DNA from: Mycobacterium paraseoulense
GTDB lineage: Bacteria > Actinomycetota > Actinomycetes > Mycobacteriales > Mycobacteriaceae
Direction of reading: 5' to 3'
Assembly: GCF_010731655.1 (NCBI RefSeq)
Contig: NZ_AP022619.1
Span: forward strand, 4,216,001 to 4,280,000
DNA length: 64,000 bases
In this document: in pieces, positions 17,201 to 25,197 of the stretch
Numbering within the stretch: the stretch's first letter is position 1
How the letters are laid out: each line of letters opens with the position of its first letter
The notes under the pieces: model-generated
What the model was told of the DNA's origin: nothing
Database searches by the model: none
Seen by the model: the letters and a program-made list of their open reading frames with translations, nothing else
Made by a program: the position numbers and the translations under genes

Positions 17201-19022
17201 TCGCCGCCTGCGGGTCGTCCAGCGCCACCCCGACGTCGGCGATGGCCAGGGCGGCCAGCGTGTCGGTCGAGGCGAAGTCGCGGTGCAGCGCGGTGATGAG
17301 CAACACCGGCCCGCGGTCCGTGCGCAGGTCGCGCACCAGCTGCAGCAGCGGCGTGCCGGGTGGGTGGCTCACGGCGACGCTGGCGGTCAGGTCCTCGGTG
17401 CCGGCGACGTGGCGCAACACCACCCGGGCGCCGGTCCGGTGCGCGATCTGCAAGAGCGGGATGGCGAACGGGTCGACCTCCCAACCGACGTCGACGCTGC
17501 CCACCCGCTCGCCGTCGACCACCAGATCGGCGTGTTCGAGGCCCTGTGCCGGCGTCGCGGACGACCCTTGCGCCCGGACCCACCGCAGCCGGGCGCCGGT
17601 GGCCGGCAGCTCGTCGGGGTCGGGTTCGGGCGCCTCCTCGCCGTGCAGCAGCGCGTCGGCGACCTCGTAGACGCGGTCCTCGTCCCACCCGGGTACGTCG
17701 CCGCGGGCGTGCAGCACGGCGCGGTTGTCGCCACGCAGTGCCGCGCCGTCGACGACGACCACCTTGACCCGGTCCAGCCGCCGCAGCGCACCCGGGTCCA
17801 GGAACAGCTGCCCGGCGTTGGCGAGGCCGCGGCCCAGCACGGCCGCGAACGTCTGCCGGCCCACGTGCGCCGCCCGCGGCACACCGGCCAGCAGCGCGCC
17901 GGCCGCGGCCTCGGTGCCGCCGCCGGCCAGCAGCGCACCCCCAGCGGCCACCAGCGACGCGTTGGCGGCCTGGTCCGCGTACTCCTCGACCGGCCCGGCC
18001 ATCGAACCCTTCGCGGTGTCGATGGCGGCGTCGATGGCCCCGCCCACCACCACGTGGGAAGCCTCTCCCGCGGCGGCGGCCGCCGAATTATGGCGGGGCG
18101 CCTGCGATTTGGGTCCGGCCGACGAGATCACCGGAACCACCGGCGCCTGCGGCCGGTTGGGCGAGGCCAGCTCCGGTTCGCGGTCGCGCCAGCGCTGACG
18201 GTGCGCGGTGGCCTCGGAGACCTGCAGGCTTCGTTGCGCCAGATCCAGCAGCGGCGTGCCGACCGCTTGTGTGAGGCCGTTGGCCAGCGCCGTCGACGCG
18301 CTGAGGGCGATGTCGGTGCCGACGCGGCCCAGTCGCGATTCCAGCACGGCGACAATCCGCGGCTGGTGATTCAGCAGCGCGGCGGCCGCGCGTGCGCTAC
18401 GCGGAGCGACGGGGAGCCTGCCCAGCCAGCCGGTCACCGCGGCGCCGATGGCCGCCACGTCCATGGCCGCGGCGCTGGCCGGCACCAGGATCGCCAACGG
18501 GTTTCCGGGGTCGGCGAACGGCGCCGTGCGAGGCGAATCTTTGGCGGCGACCAGCGTCAGGTCCGCGGCCACGCTGCAGACCGTGTCCCGGACCCGGTCC
18601 AGCACGGCATCGTTGTCGTCGTTCTCGAATTCGACCACCAACCGGCCGAGGGCGCCCTCGACGTGGGCCGAGGCCACCCCGGGAATCCGGCGGACCGGCT
18701 CCTCCACCGCGGGCGCGTGCTCGTGCCAGCCCGGGAACGGCAGCAGCGGATCCAGGTCCAGGTGCAGGCGCCGCCCGCTCTGCCACCGGATCGGCGGGGT
18801 GACGCTGGGCCCTGAACCGTTGGCGGAAGCGGTCAATCCGATTGCCCGGCCGGTCGTTTGGGCCATCGACTGCATCACCGGGACGGCCAGCTCGGTGACC
18901 GGATTGGTCAACGTCTGCACAGCGTCCGCCGCCCCGGCCGCCGTGGACAGGCCCGCTCGCACCACCTGCGCGGCTCCGTCGGTCATGCCGGCGACGACGC
19001 TGGCAACGCCCGGAATCCTCAC
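14202..19022 (-). CDS. ctpI: CtpI, giant P-type cation-transporting ATPase
   Basis: The 1606-residue protein corresponds in size and gene neighbourhood to M. tuberculosis CtpI (Rv0107c). A long N-terminal region (about 1-750) precedes the ATPase core. The core has the actuator motif LTGESLP, the phosphorylation site DKTGT with Asp1051, ITGDHPVTA in the nucleotide-binding domain and the hinge GDGANDAAAI. Transmembrane segments follow near the C-terminus (LLLVNLLTDMFPAL, TALVTTQLAQTLL). The transported ion is not known. The GTG at 19022 comes immediately after an in-frame stop, which fixes the longest start. The gene converges on the acyl-CoA ligase gene. Confidence 0.93.
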   Translation of the reverse strand: MRIPGVASVVAGMTDGAAQVVRAGLSTAAGAADAVQTLTNPVTELAVPVMQSMAQTTGRAIGLTASANGSGPSVTPPIRWQSGRRLHLDLDPLLPFPGWHEHAPAVEEPVRRIPGVASAHVEGALGRLVVEFENDDNDAVLDRVRDTVCSVAADLTLVAAKDSPRTAPFADPGNPLAILVPASAAAMDVAAIGAAVTGWLGRLPVAPRSARAAAALLNHQPRIVAVLESRLGRVGTDIALSASTALANGLTQAVGTPLLDLAQRSLQVSEATAHRQRWRDREPELASPNRPQAPVVPVISSAGPKSQAPRHNSAAAAAGEASHVVVGGAIDAAIDTAKGSMAGPVEEYADQAANASLVAAGGALLAGGGTEAAAGALLAGVPRAAHVGRQTFAAVLGRGLANAGQLFLDPGALRRLDRVKVVVVDGAALRGDNRAVLHARGDVPGWDEDRVYEVADALLHGEEAPEPDPDELPATGARLRWVRAQGSSATPAQGLEHADLVVDGERVGSVDVGWEVDPFAIPLLQIAHRTGARVVLRHVAGTEDLTASVAVSHPPGTPLLQLVRDLRTDRGPVLLITALHRDFASTDTLAALAIADVGVALDDPQAATPWTADIITGTDLAAAVRILSALPVAREATESAVRLAKGGSTLAGLLLVTGDPSTLSPFAVQRWLNPVNAAAAAALMQGTFAASRVLRLPDPTPQPLTAWHALDPEIVYSRLASRTRPLAVEPGVAPWRQLLDDLSYNPVVAPLRGPASQVGRLLTATRAELADPLTPILAVGAAASAIVGSSVDALLVAGVMTANAIAGGVQRLRAEAAVAELFAEQDQYARRVVVPAVATARRRLEAARTAERTVSVNAKSLRPGDIIDLAAPEVVPADARLLVAEDLEVDESFLTGESLPVDKQVEPVAVADSDRASMLFEGSTIVAGHARAIVVATGAGTAAQRAISAIADVESAAGVQARLRELTSKVLPLTLAGGAAVTGLALLHQGSLRQAVADGVAIAVAAVPEGLPLVATLAQLAAAQRLSRRGVLVRTPRAVEALGRVQTICFDKTGTLTENHLRVVRGVPHGTDADGAFPDVADPASAAVLRAAARSSTQPHNGGGHAHATDEAILTAANSVDAQWASDWTVIADVPFESSRGYSAAIGVAGGNGGPMLMVKGAPEEVLPRCRFTDSEAEHDRAESLVLRLAEQGLRVLAVAQRRWERGTDEDDTDADEVDAAAHDLELLGYVGLADTARPSARPLIEALVEAGRRVVLITGDHPVTARAIARQLGLPEDAREITGAELAALGEEDRAKVAADVQVFARVSPEQKVQIVAALQAGGQAIAMVGDGANDAAAIRMADVGIGVSGRGSSAARGAADIVLTDNDLGVLLDALVEGRGMWGGVRDAVSILVGGNVGEVLFTLIGTALGTGRAPVGTRQLLLVNLLTDMFPALAVAVTPQYPEPEEAEDGADRDAEELHRAFQLATLSGPSPSLDAPLMRQIVTRGAVTAAGATAAWAIGRWTPGTERRTSTMGLTALVTTQLAQTLLTRRHSPLVLGTALGSAGVLVAIVQTPGVSHFFGCTPLGPVAWSGVVSATAGATVVSVLAPNWLAKQVAALEPKHD

Positions 19023-19180
19023 TCAGTCACCCTTCGACTACCTCTACCGCGCTAATGATCCTGGGGGGCAGGGAACCTGTCCACCGTTGCGATCGTGGAC
19101 TCCTGCGACGGCACCGGCGACTCCGGCGGTCGGGCCTTCCTTGGGTAACCGGAGGTGCGGTCGCTGCCCCTGCGGACAGG

Positions 19181-20134
19181 TTACCGGCTGGAGGGAAAAC
19201 CGAACTTGCCGAACAGGCCGGGGTCCAGGAAGACCGTGACGGTGGCGACCCCGTTGGCACCCGTGGTGAGGACGTGGATGGAGTGGGCCCGCATCGTCCC
19301 GTCGGCGGCCCGGCGGTACTCGGCGACCGCCGGTTGCGCGTTCGCGGACGTCGGGATCATCGCGATGTCACCCGGCTCGGCGAACGCGCGCACGGACAGG
19401 AACCGCAGGACCGGGTCGCGGCCGGTGAACCAGATAGGGAGCGGCGGCATTTCGAGTTTCACGTCCGCTTGCAGCAGCGCCGTGAGGGCGGCCATATCCG
19501 CGTTTTCGAATGCCGCGCAGTAGCGGTCGAGCAGTTCACGGCGCGCGGCGTCGTCGGGCTCGGACAGTTCGTCCTCGGCGGGGGAGACCTCGGCGAGCCG
19601 CGCCCGCGCGCGCTGCAGTGAGCTGTTGACCGCGGCCGGCGTCGTCTCGAGCAGCTCGGCCACCTCCGCGGCGCTGAACTGGACCACGTCGCGCAGGATG
19701 AGCACCGCTCGCTGGCGGGCGGGTAGCTCCTGCATGGCGGTCATCACGGCGAGCCGCAGGCTCTGCCGCGCGGTGACGTCGTCCTCCGGCGTCGGCATCA
19801 GCGAGTCGGGGAGGGGCTCCAGCCACTCGTGCGCACCGCCGACCGCGTCGAGGCTGGCATCCGGGTCGACCGAGCCGTCGCCGAGCCCGGCCGGCAGGAC
19901 TCGGCGGCCCCGGTTCTGCAGGGCCCGCAGGCACGCGGTGGTCGCGATGCGGTAGAGCCACGTCCGCAATGCCGCGCGTTCCTCGAACTGCTGATAGCCG
20001 CGCCAGCCGTTGAGGTAGGTCTCCTGGACGAGGTCCTCGGCGTCGTGCACCGACCCGAGCATGCGGTAACAGTGCGCGATCAGCTCGGCGCGAAACGGCG
20101 CCGCCTGCGCGATGAAATCCTCCCTCGCCGGCAT
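19181..20134 (-). CDS. ECF sigma factor with SnoaL-like C-terminal domain
   Basis: The 317-residue protein has sigma region 2 (DAEDLVQETYLNGWRGYQQF, then LRTWLYRIATTACL) and region 4 (LPARQRAVLILRDVVQFSAA, with a helix-turn-helix ending VNSSLQRARARL). A C-terminal NTF2/SnoaL-like domain follows (LLDRYCAAFENADMAALTAL, then ADVKLEMPPLP). Sigma factors of this type, such as SigG and SigJ in mycobacteria, use the extra domain to modulate activity instead of a separate anti-sigma factor, and none is encoded next to it. It is divergent from an SDR-DUF899 pair that is its likely regulon. Confidence 0.9.
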   Translation of the reverse strand: MPAREDFIAQAAPFRAELIAHCYRMLGSVHDAEDLVQETYLNGWRGYQQFEERAALRTWLYRIATTACLRALQNRGRRVLPAGLGDGSVDPDASLDAVGGAHEWLEPLPDSLMPTPEDDVTARQSLRLAVMTAMQELPARQRAVLILRDVVQFSAAEVAELLETTPAAVNSSLQRARARLAEVSPAEDELSEPDDAARRELLDRYCAAFENADMAALTALLQADVKLEMPPLPIWFTGRDPVLRFLSVRAFAEPGDIAMIPTSANAQPAVAEYRRAADGTMRAHSIHVLTTGANGVATVTVFLDPGLFGKFGFPSSR

Positions 20135-20196
20135 GGCTTCTCCTGTCTCGGCTGCGACCGAACGCTACTCCAATACAGAGACGGCGGGCCGGGGAA

Positions 20197-20221
20197 ATTC
20201 ATCGGCCCGCGAGCGATGAAT
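20197..20221. promoter_or_regulatory. Inverted repeat ATTCATCG-N9-CGATGAAT in divergent promoter
   Basis: Two perfect eight-base arms lie in the 147-base space between the sigma factor gene and the SDR gene. An overlapping dyad (GCGGGCC at 20184-20190 with GGCCCGC at 20204-20210) could form an alternative hairpin. The site may be an operator or part of the sigma factor's own promoter. Inferred from symmetry only. Confidence 0.45.
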
Positions 20222-20281
20222 CCGCGCACCGCGACGCATCTCAATTGGTGAACGCACATTCCAGCGAGAGCGAGGACGAAC

Positions 20282-21046
20282 ATGAACCAGCCCAACGGCA
20301 CGGCCGGCCTGGCCGGCACCACGGCGATCGTCACCGGGGCGAGCCGCGGATTCGGCCGCGCGATCGCCGGCGCCCTGGCGGGGGCCGGCGCCCAGGTGGT
20401 CGGAGTCGCGCGCACCCGATCCGGCCTCGACGACGCGCGGGACGAGCTGGGCGACGCCTTCGTCCCCGTGGCCGCCGACGCCGCCGACCCCGTGACAGCG
20501 CAGCGGCTCATCGACGAATACCGGCCGCAGACCCTGGTATTGAGCGCCGGTGCGGCGCCCCACATGAGCCCGCTGCAGGAGCAGAGCTGGGACAGCTTCA
20601 GCCAGAACTGGAATGTGGATGTGGCACAGGCCTTTCACTGGTCCCGCCACGCGCTGCGACGTCCGCTGGCGCCGGGCAGCTCGGTGATCGTGATGTCCAG
20701 CGGCGCCGCCGTGGCGGGGTCGCCGCTCAGTGGTGGCTACGCGGGGGCGAAGGCGGCGGTCAGGTTCATCGCCAGCTACGCGGCCGTCGAATCGCAGCGG
20801 GCCGGGCTCGGGATCCGCTTCGTGTCCGTCCTGCCGCGGTTGACGCCGGCCACCGACCTCGGCGCGCGGGCCGTCGCGGCGTATGCCGAACGGCAAGGGG
20901 TCGACGTCGGGGCGTTCGTGCGGGCGAGCGGGCCCGCGCTCAGCCCGGAACAGGTGGGCCGCGCGGTCCTGGCGATCGCCGAGGGTGAGCCCGACGGTGG
21001 CGACGCCTACCTGCTCACCTCGACGGGGCTGTCGGCGGTGGCCTGA
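20282..21046 (+). CDS. SDR-family oxidoreductase
   Basis: The 254-residue protein has the Rossmann motif TGASRGFGRA, an LSAGAAPHMS segment at the NNAG position, a catalytic Ser in IVMSSGAA, and YAGAK with Tyr and Lys. It is the first gene of a two-gene rightward unit with the DUF899 gene, 30 bases away, and is divergent from an ECF sigma factor. The same arrangement often marks sigma-controlled stress or redox functions. Substrate unknown. Confidence 0.88.
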   Translation: MNQPNGTAGLAGTTAIVTGASRGFGRAIAGALAGAGAQVVGVARTRSGLDDARDELGDAFVPVAADAADPVTAQRLIDEYRPQTLVLSAGAAPHMSPLQEQSWDSFSQNWNVDVAQAFHWSRHALRRPLAPGSSVIVMSSGAAVAGSPLSGGYAGAKAAVRFIASYAAVESQRAGLGIRFVSVLPRLTPATDLGARAVAAYAERQGVDVGAFVRASGPALSPEQVGRAVLAIAEGEPDGGDAYLLTSTGLSAVA

Positions 21047-21076
21047 AGTCAGCGAAATCGCAAGGAGGACAACGCC

Positions 21077-21814
21077 ATGAAGACACCACCCATCGTGTCG
21101 GCCCGGGACTGGGTCGCCGCGCGCGAACGGCTGCTGGTGAAGGAGAAGGAGGTGATGCGGGCCCACGACGCGCTCGCGGCAGCGCGGCGCCGGATGCCCT
21201 GGCTGGCCGTCGACAAGGCGTACGCGTTCGAGGGCCCCGAGGGCAGGGTGAACCTGCCGGAGCTGTTCGCGGGCCGGCGTCAGCTCGTCGTGTACCGCGC
21301 CTTCTTCGAGCCGGGCGTGGACGGCTGGCCCGACCACGCCTGCCGCGGCTGCTCGATGATCGCCGACCACGTCGGGCACCTCGCCCACCTGAACGCTCGC
21401 GATACCACCCTGGTGTTCGCCTCGCGGGCGGCCCAGCCCGACATCGCGCGGCTGAAGGCGCGAATGGGTTGGCGGATGCCCTGGTACACGCTGACCGACG
21501 ATTTCGACGCCGACTTCGGCGTGGACCAATGGCACGGCACCAACGCGTTCATCCACGACGGTGAGCGGGTGTATCGGACGTACTTCATCAACAACCGCGG
21601 CGACGAAGCGCTGGGCAACACCTGGAGCTACCTCGACATGACCGCGCTCGGGCGCCAGGAGAATTGGGAGGACTCGCCGGACGGGTACCCGCAGACCCCG
21701 CCCTACGAGTGGTGGGAATGGCACGACGCATACGGCGAGCGCACCCCGTCGCGGTGGTTCGGCGAGCCCGATCCCGACGACCCGAACGACCCGCGTCCGC
21801 CGCGCGGCGGCTGA
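21077..21814 (+). CDS. DUF899 thioredoxin-like family protein
   Basis: The 245-residue protein matches DUF899: a helical start (SARDWVAARERLLVKEKEVM), a thioredoxin-fold core with LVVYRAFF, and a redox-type CxxC at Cys89-Cys92 (CRGCSMIADHVGHLAHL). The C-terminal WSYLDMTALGRQENWEDSP is characteristic. A consensus AGGAGG lies just before the ATG. Members are predicted dithiol-disulphide oxidoreductases with no established substrate. Co-transcription with the SDR and proximity to a sigma factor suggest a redox-stress role. Confidence 0.88.
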   Translation: MKTPPIVSARDWVAARERLLVKEKEVMRAHDALAAARRRMPWLAVDKAYAFEGPEGRVNLPELFAGRRQLVVYRAFFEPGVDGWPDHACRGCSMIADHVGHLAHLNARDTTLVFASRAAQPDIARLKARMGWRMPWYTLTDDFDADFGVDQWHGTNAFIHDGERVYRTYFINNRGDEALGNTWSYLDMTALGRQENWEDSPDGYPQTPPYEWWEWHDAYGERTPSRWFGEPDPDDPNDPRPPRGG

Positions 21815-21846
21815 ATCGAGTCGAAGCGCATTTGGCTTTTACGGCC

Positions 21847-21900
21847 CCGAATAACACGAATGCGCGGTAGCCGTCCGACGGCTACGCGCGCAATATTCGG
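21847..21900. terminator. Long hairpin between convergent genes (bidirectional terminator)
   Basis: An outer pair CCGAATA (21847-21853) and TATTCGG (21894-21900) encloses a near-perfect GC-rich stem, with GTAGCCGTC (21867-21875) facing GACGGCTAC (21877-21885). It sits between the ends of the DUF899 gene and a leftward small gene, where a terminator for both strands is expected. Confidence 0.65.
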
Positions 21901-21915
21901 CTGAGTGAATTCGGG

Positions 21916-22140
21916 CTATAAGATTCGGTGGTTCGCCCTGTTGACGTGATAGCCCGCCGGGAACGACTTCTCGATGACCTGCAGCTGGTGGTCCACCCTG
22001 GACTCGAGCTCGAGGACGACGCAGCTGTCGCCGACGGTCTTCGACTCCAGGACTATGTACCGCTGGCCGCAATCCATGATGGGATCACCTGAGTGCAATG
22101 TTTCGACGGGCACCAATTCCGGGCTTCCGTTTGATTCCAC
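21916..22140 (-). CDS. Small hypothetical protein, 74 residues
   Basis: A GTG-started frame encodes 74 residues (from MESNGSPELVPVETLHSGDP) with a balanced, acidic composition and a predicted beta-rich pattern (RYIVLESKTV, SCVVLELESRV). No family is recognised. The non-repetitive, protein-like composition and a hairpin just past its end support a real gene. It lies 59 bases downstream of the SnoaL-like gene and may share its transcript. Confidence 0.55.
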   Translation of the reverse strand: MESNGSPELVPVETLHSGDPIMDCGQRYIVLESKTVGDSCVVLELESRVDHQLQVIEKSFPAGYHVNRANHRIL

Positions 22141-22199
22141 GCATCACACGCTAGGTCAAACTCTCGGGTGAGGGAATAGTTTCCGCGCGGACCCGGGCG

Positions 22200-22571
22200 T
22201 CACTGCGCCCCGGGCTGCTTGAAGAACACGCTGACGCGAGAGATCCGGCCGTCGTCGGCCCGCTCGAACAGGATGCACTCCGGCCAGACCTTGGTGACCC
22301 CGTCGATCGCGAACGCCTCGGTCAGCTCGACGTAGGACAGCCGGGTGTTCACGTGGGAAACCCGCTGCACCTCCAGCCGGTGGCCGTCCAAATTGGTCAG
22401 GACCTTGCGCAGGTAGGCGACATAGCGCTGCTTGCCCTCGACGACATCGCAGAACGGGCCCTCCCGCACCAGGCCTTCGTCGGCGATCGTCGCGGCAAGA
22501 CCGTCCCAGTCGTGCGCGGCCAGGCACTCCAGATAGCGCTCGACCATTCCCGGCTCGCTCACCCTCACCAC
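22200..22571 (-). CDS. SnoaL/NTF2-like small protein
   Basis: The 123-residue protein has the NTF2-like fold signature: an N-terminal helix (MVERYLECLAAHDWDGLAAT), a central helix with KQRYVAYLRKVL, and three C-terminal strands ending ISRVSVFFKQPG. These proteins are often cyclases, isomerases or binding modules; no catalytic set can be assigned. It starts with GTG at 22571, with alternatives at 22562 (GTG) and 22547 (ATG), and is divergent from the rhomboid gene. Confidence 0.75.
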   Translation of the reverse strand: MVRVSEPGMVERYLECLAAHDWDGLAATIADEGLVREGPFCDVVEGKQRYVAYLRKVLTNLDGHRLEVQRVSHVNTRLSYVELTEAFAIDGVTKVWPECILFERADDGRISRVSVFFKQPGAQ

Positions 22572-22649
22572 AGTAGGCGAGCGATCAGCCGCAAAACAGC
22601 TTTGCTAAAGCGCCACGCCAGCCCCGGCGGTGCGGGCGAGAATGGGGCG

Positions 22650-23516
22650 ATGACCGCGCCCAGCCCACCGGATACGCCGCCCGCCGCCCCGAGTTGCTAT
22701 CGGCATCCGGGCCGGCCGACGTACGTCCGCTGCAACCGTTGTGAGCGCTACATCTGCGGGGACTGCATGCGCAGCGCCGCGGTCGGTCAGCAGTGCGTGG
22801 AGTGCGTCCGGGCGGGCGCCCGAACCATCCGGCAACCGCGGACCCGTTTCGGCGGGCGCCAGCGCACGGAGACCCCGGTGCTCACTTACGCCCTGATCGC
22901 GATCAACGTGCTGGCCTTCGTGCTGCAGATGGCCTCGGGAAATCTGGAGAAGCAGCTCACGCTGTGGCCGCCGGCGGTCGCCGACGGCCAGTTCTACCGC
23001 TTGGTGACCTCGGCGTTTCTGCACTACGGGGCGACGCATCTGCTGTTCAACATGTGGGCCCTGTATGTGGTCGGTCCGCCGCTCGAAATGTGGTTGGGCC
23101 GACTGCGTTTCGGCACGCTCTACGCGCTGAGCGGGCTGGGCGGTTCGGTCCTGGTCTACCTGATTTCGCCGCTCGACACGGCGACGGCGGGCGCCTCGGG
23201 TGCCATCTTCGGCCTGTTCGGCGCCACTTTCGTGGTGGGTAAGCGGCTGGCCGCCGACGTCCGCTGGGTGTTGGCGGTGATCGCGATCAACCTGGTCTTC
23301 AACTTGCTGGTGCCGTTGATCAGTTCGCAACGCATCAGCTGGCAGGCGCACCTGGGTGGGTTGGTGACCGGTGGGCTGGTCGCCGCGGCCTACGTTTATC
23401 CGCCAAGGGAGCGCCGCAACATGATCCAGGCCGCGGTGACCATCGTCGTGTTGATGGTGTTCGCCGTGCTGATCTGGTGGCGCACGGGCCAGCTGCTCGC
23501 GGAGTTCTCCGCATGA
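22650..23516 (+). CDS. Rhomboid-family intramembrane serine protease (Rv0110-like)
   Basis: The 288-residue membrane protein has a zinc-binding N-terminal domain (Cys16, His19, Cys28, Cys31, Cys36, Cys39, Cys49, Cys52) followed by six predicted transmembrane segments. The rhomboid catalytic dyad is Ser183 in GASGAIFG and His234 in WQAHLGG, with the supporting HLLFN (His130, Asn134). Position between ctpI and the acyltransferase matches Rv0110. The ATG at 22650 precedes the zinc domain directly. Its substrates are unknown. The stop codon overlaps the next start (ATGA). Confidence 0.93.
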   Translation: MTAPSPPDTPPAAPSCYRHPGRPTYVRCNRCERYICGDCMRSAAVGQQCVECVRAGARTIRQPRTRFGGRQRTETPVLTYALIAINVLAFVLQMASGNLEKQLTLWPPAVADGQFYRLVTSAFLHYGATHLLFNMWALYVVGPPLEMWLGRLRFGTLYALSGLGGSVLVYLISPLDTATAGASGAIFGLFGATFVVGKRLAADVRWVLAVIAINLVFNLLVPLISSQRISWQAHLGGLVTGGLVAAAYVYPPRERRNMIQAAVTIVVLMVFAVLIWWRTGQLLAEFSA

Positions 23517-23974
23517 GCTGGTGGCTCGCCCACGCCGAACACACGCTGACCGAGGAGGTGCCCGCACCCCCGGCAGAGGTCCGCGACTTTTATGTGGACC
23601 TGAACAACATCAAGCTCGTCCACCCGCTGATCGTGTCCGTGGAGGCGTTGTCGCACAGCGAAAACCCGGACGGTGTCGTCCACAGCTACCGCGTGCGCGA
23701 CCGGATCCCGTTGGGGCCGTTCACCCTCAACAACACCTACCGGGCGAGGGTGTCGGTGACCGCGTCCGGTGACGTGCTGACCGAGGCCGACCAGTCGCCG
23801 GGGGTTCGCCTGCGCGGGACCGTCAGCTTCGAGCCCGTCCCGGCCGGCACGCGGGTCACCGAACGCATCCGGATCGCCGCGCCCCGGCCGCTGGCCCGGA
23901 TCACCACGCGCGAAGCCGTCAAGGCGCACATTGCCATGCTGGGCGGTATCCGGAGTCACTTCGAGACCCGATGA
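23513..23974 (+). CDS. SRPBCC family protein
   Basis: The 153-residue START-like protein begins MSWWLAHAEHTLTEEVPAPP and has the helix-grip pattern, with a long C-terminal helix (REAVKAHIAMLGGIRSHFE). Its ATG overlaps the rhomboid stop by four bases, so it is translationally coupled to the protease gene. No ligand can be named. It is the last gene before the catabolic island, which begins 44 bases further on. Confidence 0.8.
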   Translation: MSWWLAHAEHTLTEEVPAPPAEVRDFYVDLNNIKLVHPLIVSVEALSHSENPDGVVHSYRVRDRIPLGPFTLNNTYRARVSVTASGDVLTEADQSPGVRLRGTVSFEPVPAGTRVTERIRIAAPRPLARITTREAVKAHIAMLGGIRSHFETR

Positions 23975-24017
23975 TCGGCGCGGCGTCCACACCGAGCTCC
24001 ACCTGCCGTCTTCGCGG

Positions 24018-25178
24018 TTACCGGTCCGCGAAGTCGATGATTCCGCGGATGTTGCGGCCCTCACGCAGGTCCACGAACGCCTCGTTGATCTGGTCCAGCC
24101 GATAGTGGCGGGTGACCAGCTCGTCGAGTTTCACTGCGCCCGCCTGATACATCGACAACAGCAACGGCACGCTCGTGCGCGGATTCATCCCGCCGTAGAG
24201 CGCTCCCTTGAGCTGTTTGGAGGACAGCACCATCTCCTGCAGGATCAGCGGAACCACAGGCTCGGTATAGGGGGTGATGCCGGTGACCACGCATGTCCCA
24301 CCCTTGCGAAGCAGCCGCATGGCCAACGGGATCAGGTCCACGTGCACGACGCCGGCGGTCACGATGACGCGGTCGGCCATCACCCCGGCGGTGATGTCGG
24401 CCACCAGCGGTATCGACTCCTCAGCGGAGACGGCACTGTGTGTGGCGCCGAAGATCTTGGCCGAATCCCGCTTGGAATCAATCGGATCCACTGCAACGAC
24501 ATAGGTCGCACCGGCCGCGCGGGCGCCTTGCAGCGCATTCATCCCGACACCACCGGTACCGATCACGACGACCGTGTCACCGGGCTCGGTGCCCGCCGAA
24601 ATCGTTGCGGAGCCCCAGCCGGTGCTGACTCCGCAGGAAACGAGTGAGGCGGCATGAAAGGGGATCGCGTCGTCGATCTTGATGACGGACCTTTCTGTCA
24701 GCACCGCGTATTCGGCGAACGTGCCGAGTTGACCGTAAGCCATCAGGTTTTCGTCGCCGAGGTGCCGTCGGCACGTTCCGTCGGTGGGCATCTCCCTCGA
24801 GAACAAGCTCGCGCCGGCGTCGCAGATGTAGCTCTGACCGTTCACGCAAAACCGGCAATTGCCGCACGCGGGAATGAACGACATCGCCACGCGATCCCCG
24901 GGTTGCACCGTCGTGACGCCGGGCCCGATCTCTTCGATGACGCCCGCGCCCTCGTGCCCACCGAGCATCGGGAACCAGTCCGGCTCAGGGATACCGGTGG
25001 ATGCGCGCACCTCGGGCGTGGGCAACACGTCGCCGGTGACAAGGTGGTCGTCGGAGTGGCAGATGCCGGCGACGGCCATCCGCACCAGGACCTCACCGGC
25101 GTGGGGCGGATCGAGATCGACCTCGCGGACCTCCCAGTCCGCACCGACCCCGCGCAGCACTGCGGCACGACACTTCAT
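24018..25178 (-). CDS. Zinc-dependent alcohol dehydrogenase, NDMA-dependent type
   Basis: The 386-residue medium-chain dehydrogenase has catalytic zinc ligands Cys40 (GICHSDDH) and His75-Glu76 (GGHEGAGVIEE), a structural zinc set Cys105, Cys108, Cys111 and Cys119, and the Rossmann motif VVIGTGGVGMN. The sequence resembles mycobacterial N,N-dimethyl-4-nitrosoaniline-dependent alcohol dehydrogenases, which keep a tightly bound nicotinamide cofactor. It ends the leftward operon of the catabolic island and would oxidise an alcohol intermediate to an aldehyde or ketone. Confidence 0.88.
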   Translation of the reverse strand: MKCRAAVLRGVGADWEVREVDLDPPHAGEVLVRMAVAGICHSDDHLVTGDVLPTPEVRASTGIPEPDWFPMLGGHEGAGVIEEIGPGVTTVQPGDRVAMSFIPACGNCRFCVNGQSYICDAGASLFSREMPTDGTCRRHLGDENLMAYGQLGTFAEYAVLTERSVIKIDDAIPFHAASLVSCGVSTGWGSATISAGTEPGDTVVVIGTGGVGMNALQGARAAGATYVVAVDPIDSKRDSAKIFGATHSAVSAEESIPLVADITAGVMADRVIVTAGVVHVDLIPLAMRLLRKGGTCVVTGITPYTEPVVPLILQEMVLSSKQLKGALYGGMNPRTSVPLLLSMYQAGAVKLDELVTRHYRLDQINEAFVDLREGRNIRGIIDFADR

Positions 25179-25197
25179 TGCGACCTCCTGGGTAGCT

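Noticed and set aside
15207..18815. A 1202-codon open frame on the plus strand inside ctpI
   Set aside because: It is antisense to the clear CtpI reading frame. Its composition (Arg, Gly, Gln, His and Asp rich, no motif) is typical of shadow frames in GC-rich DNA.
19144..19185. GGTAACC and GGTTACC inverted repeat upstream of ctpI
   Set aside because: The arms are 28 bases apart and one overlaps the end of the sigma factor gene; too weak to call a regulatory site.
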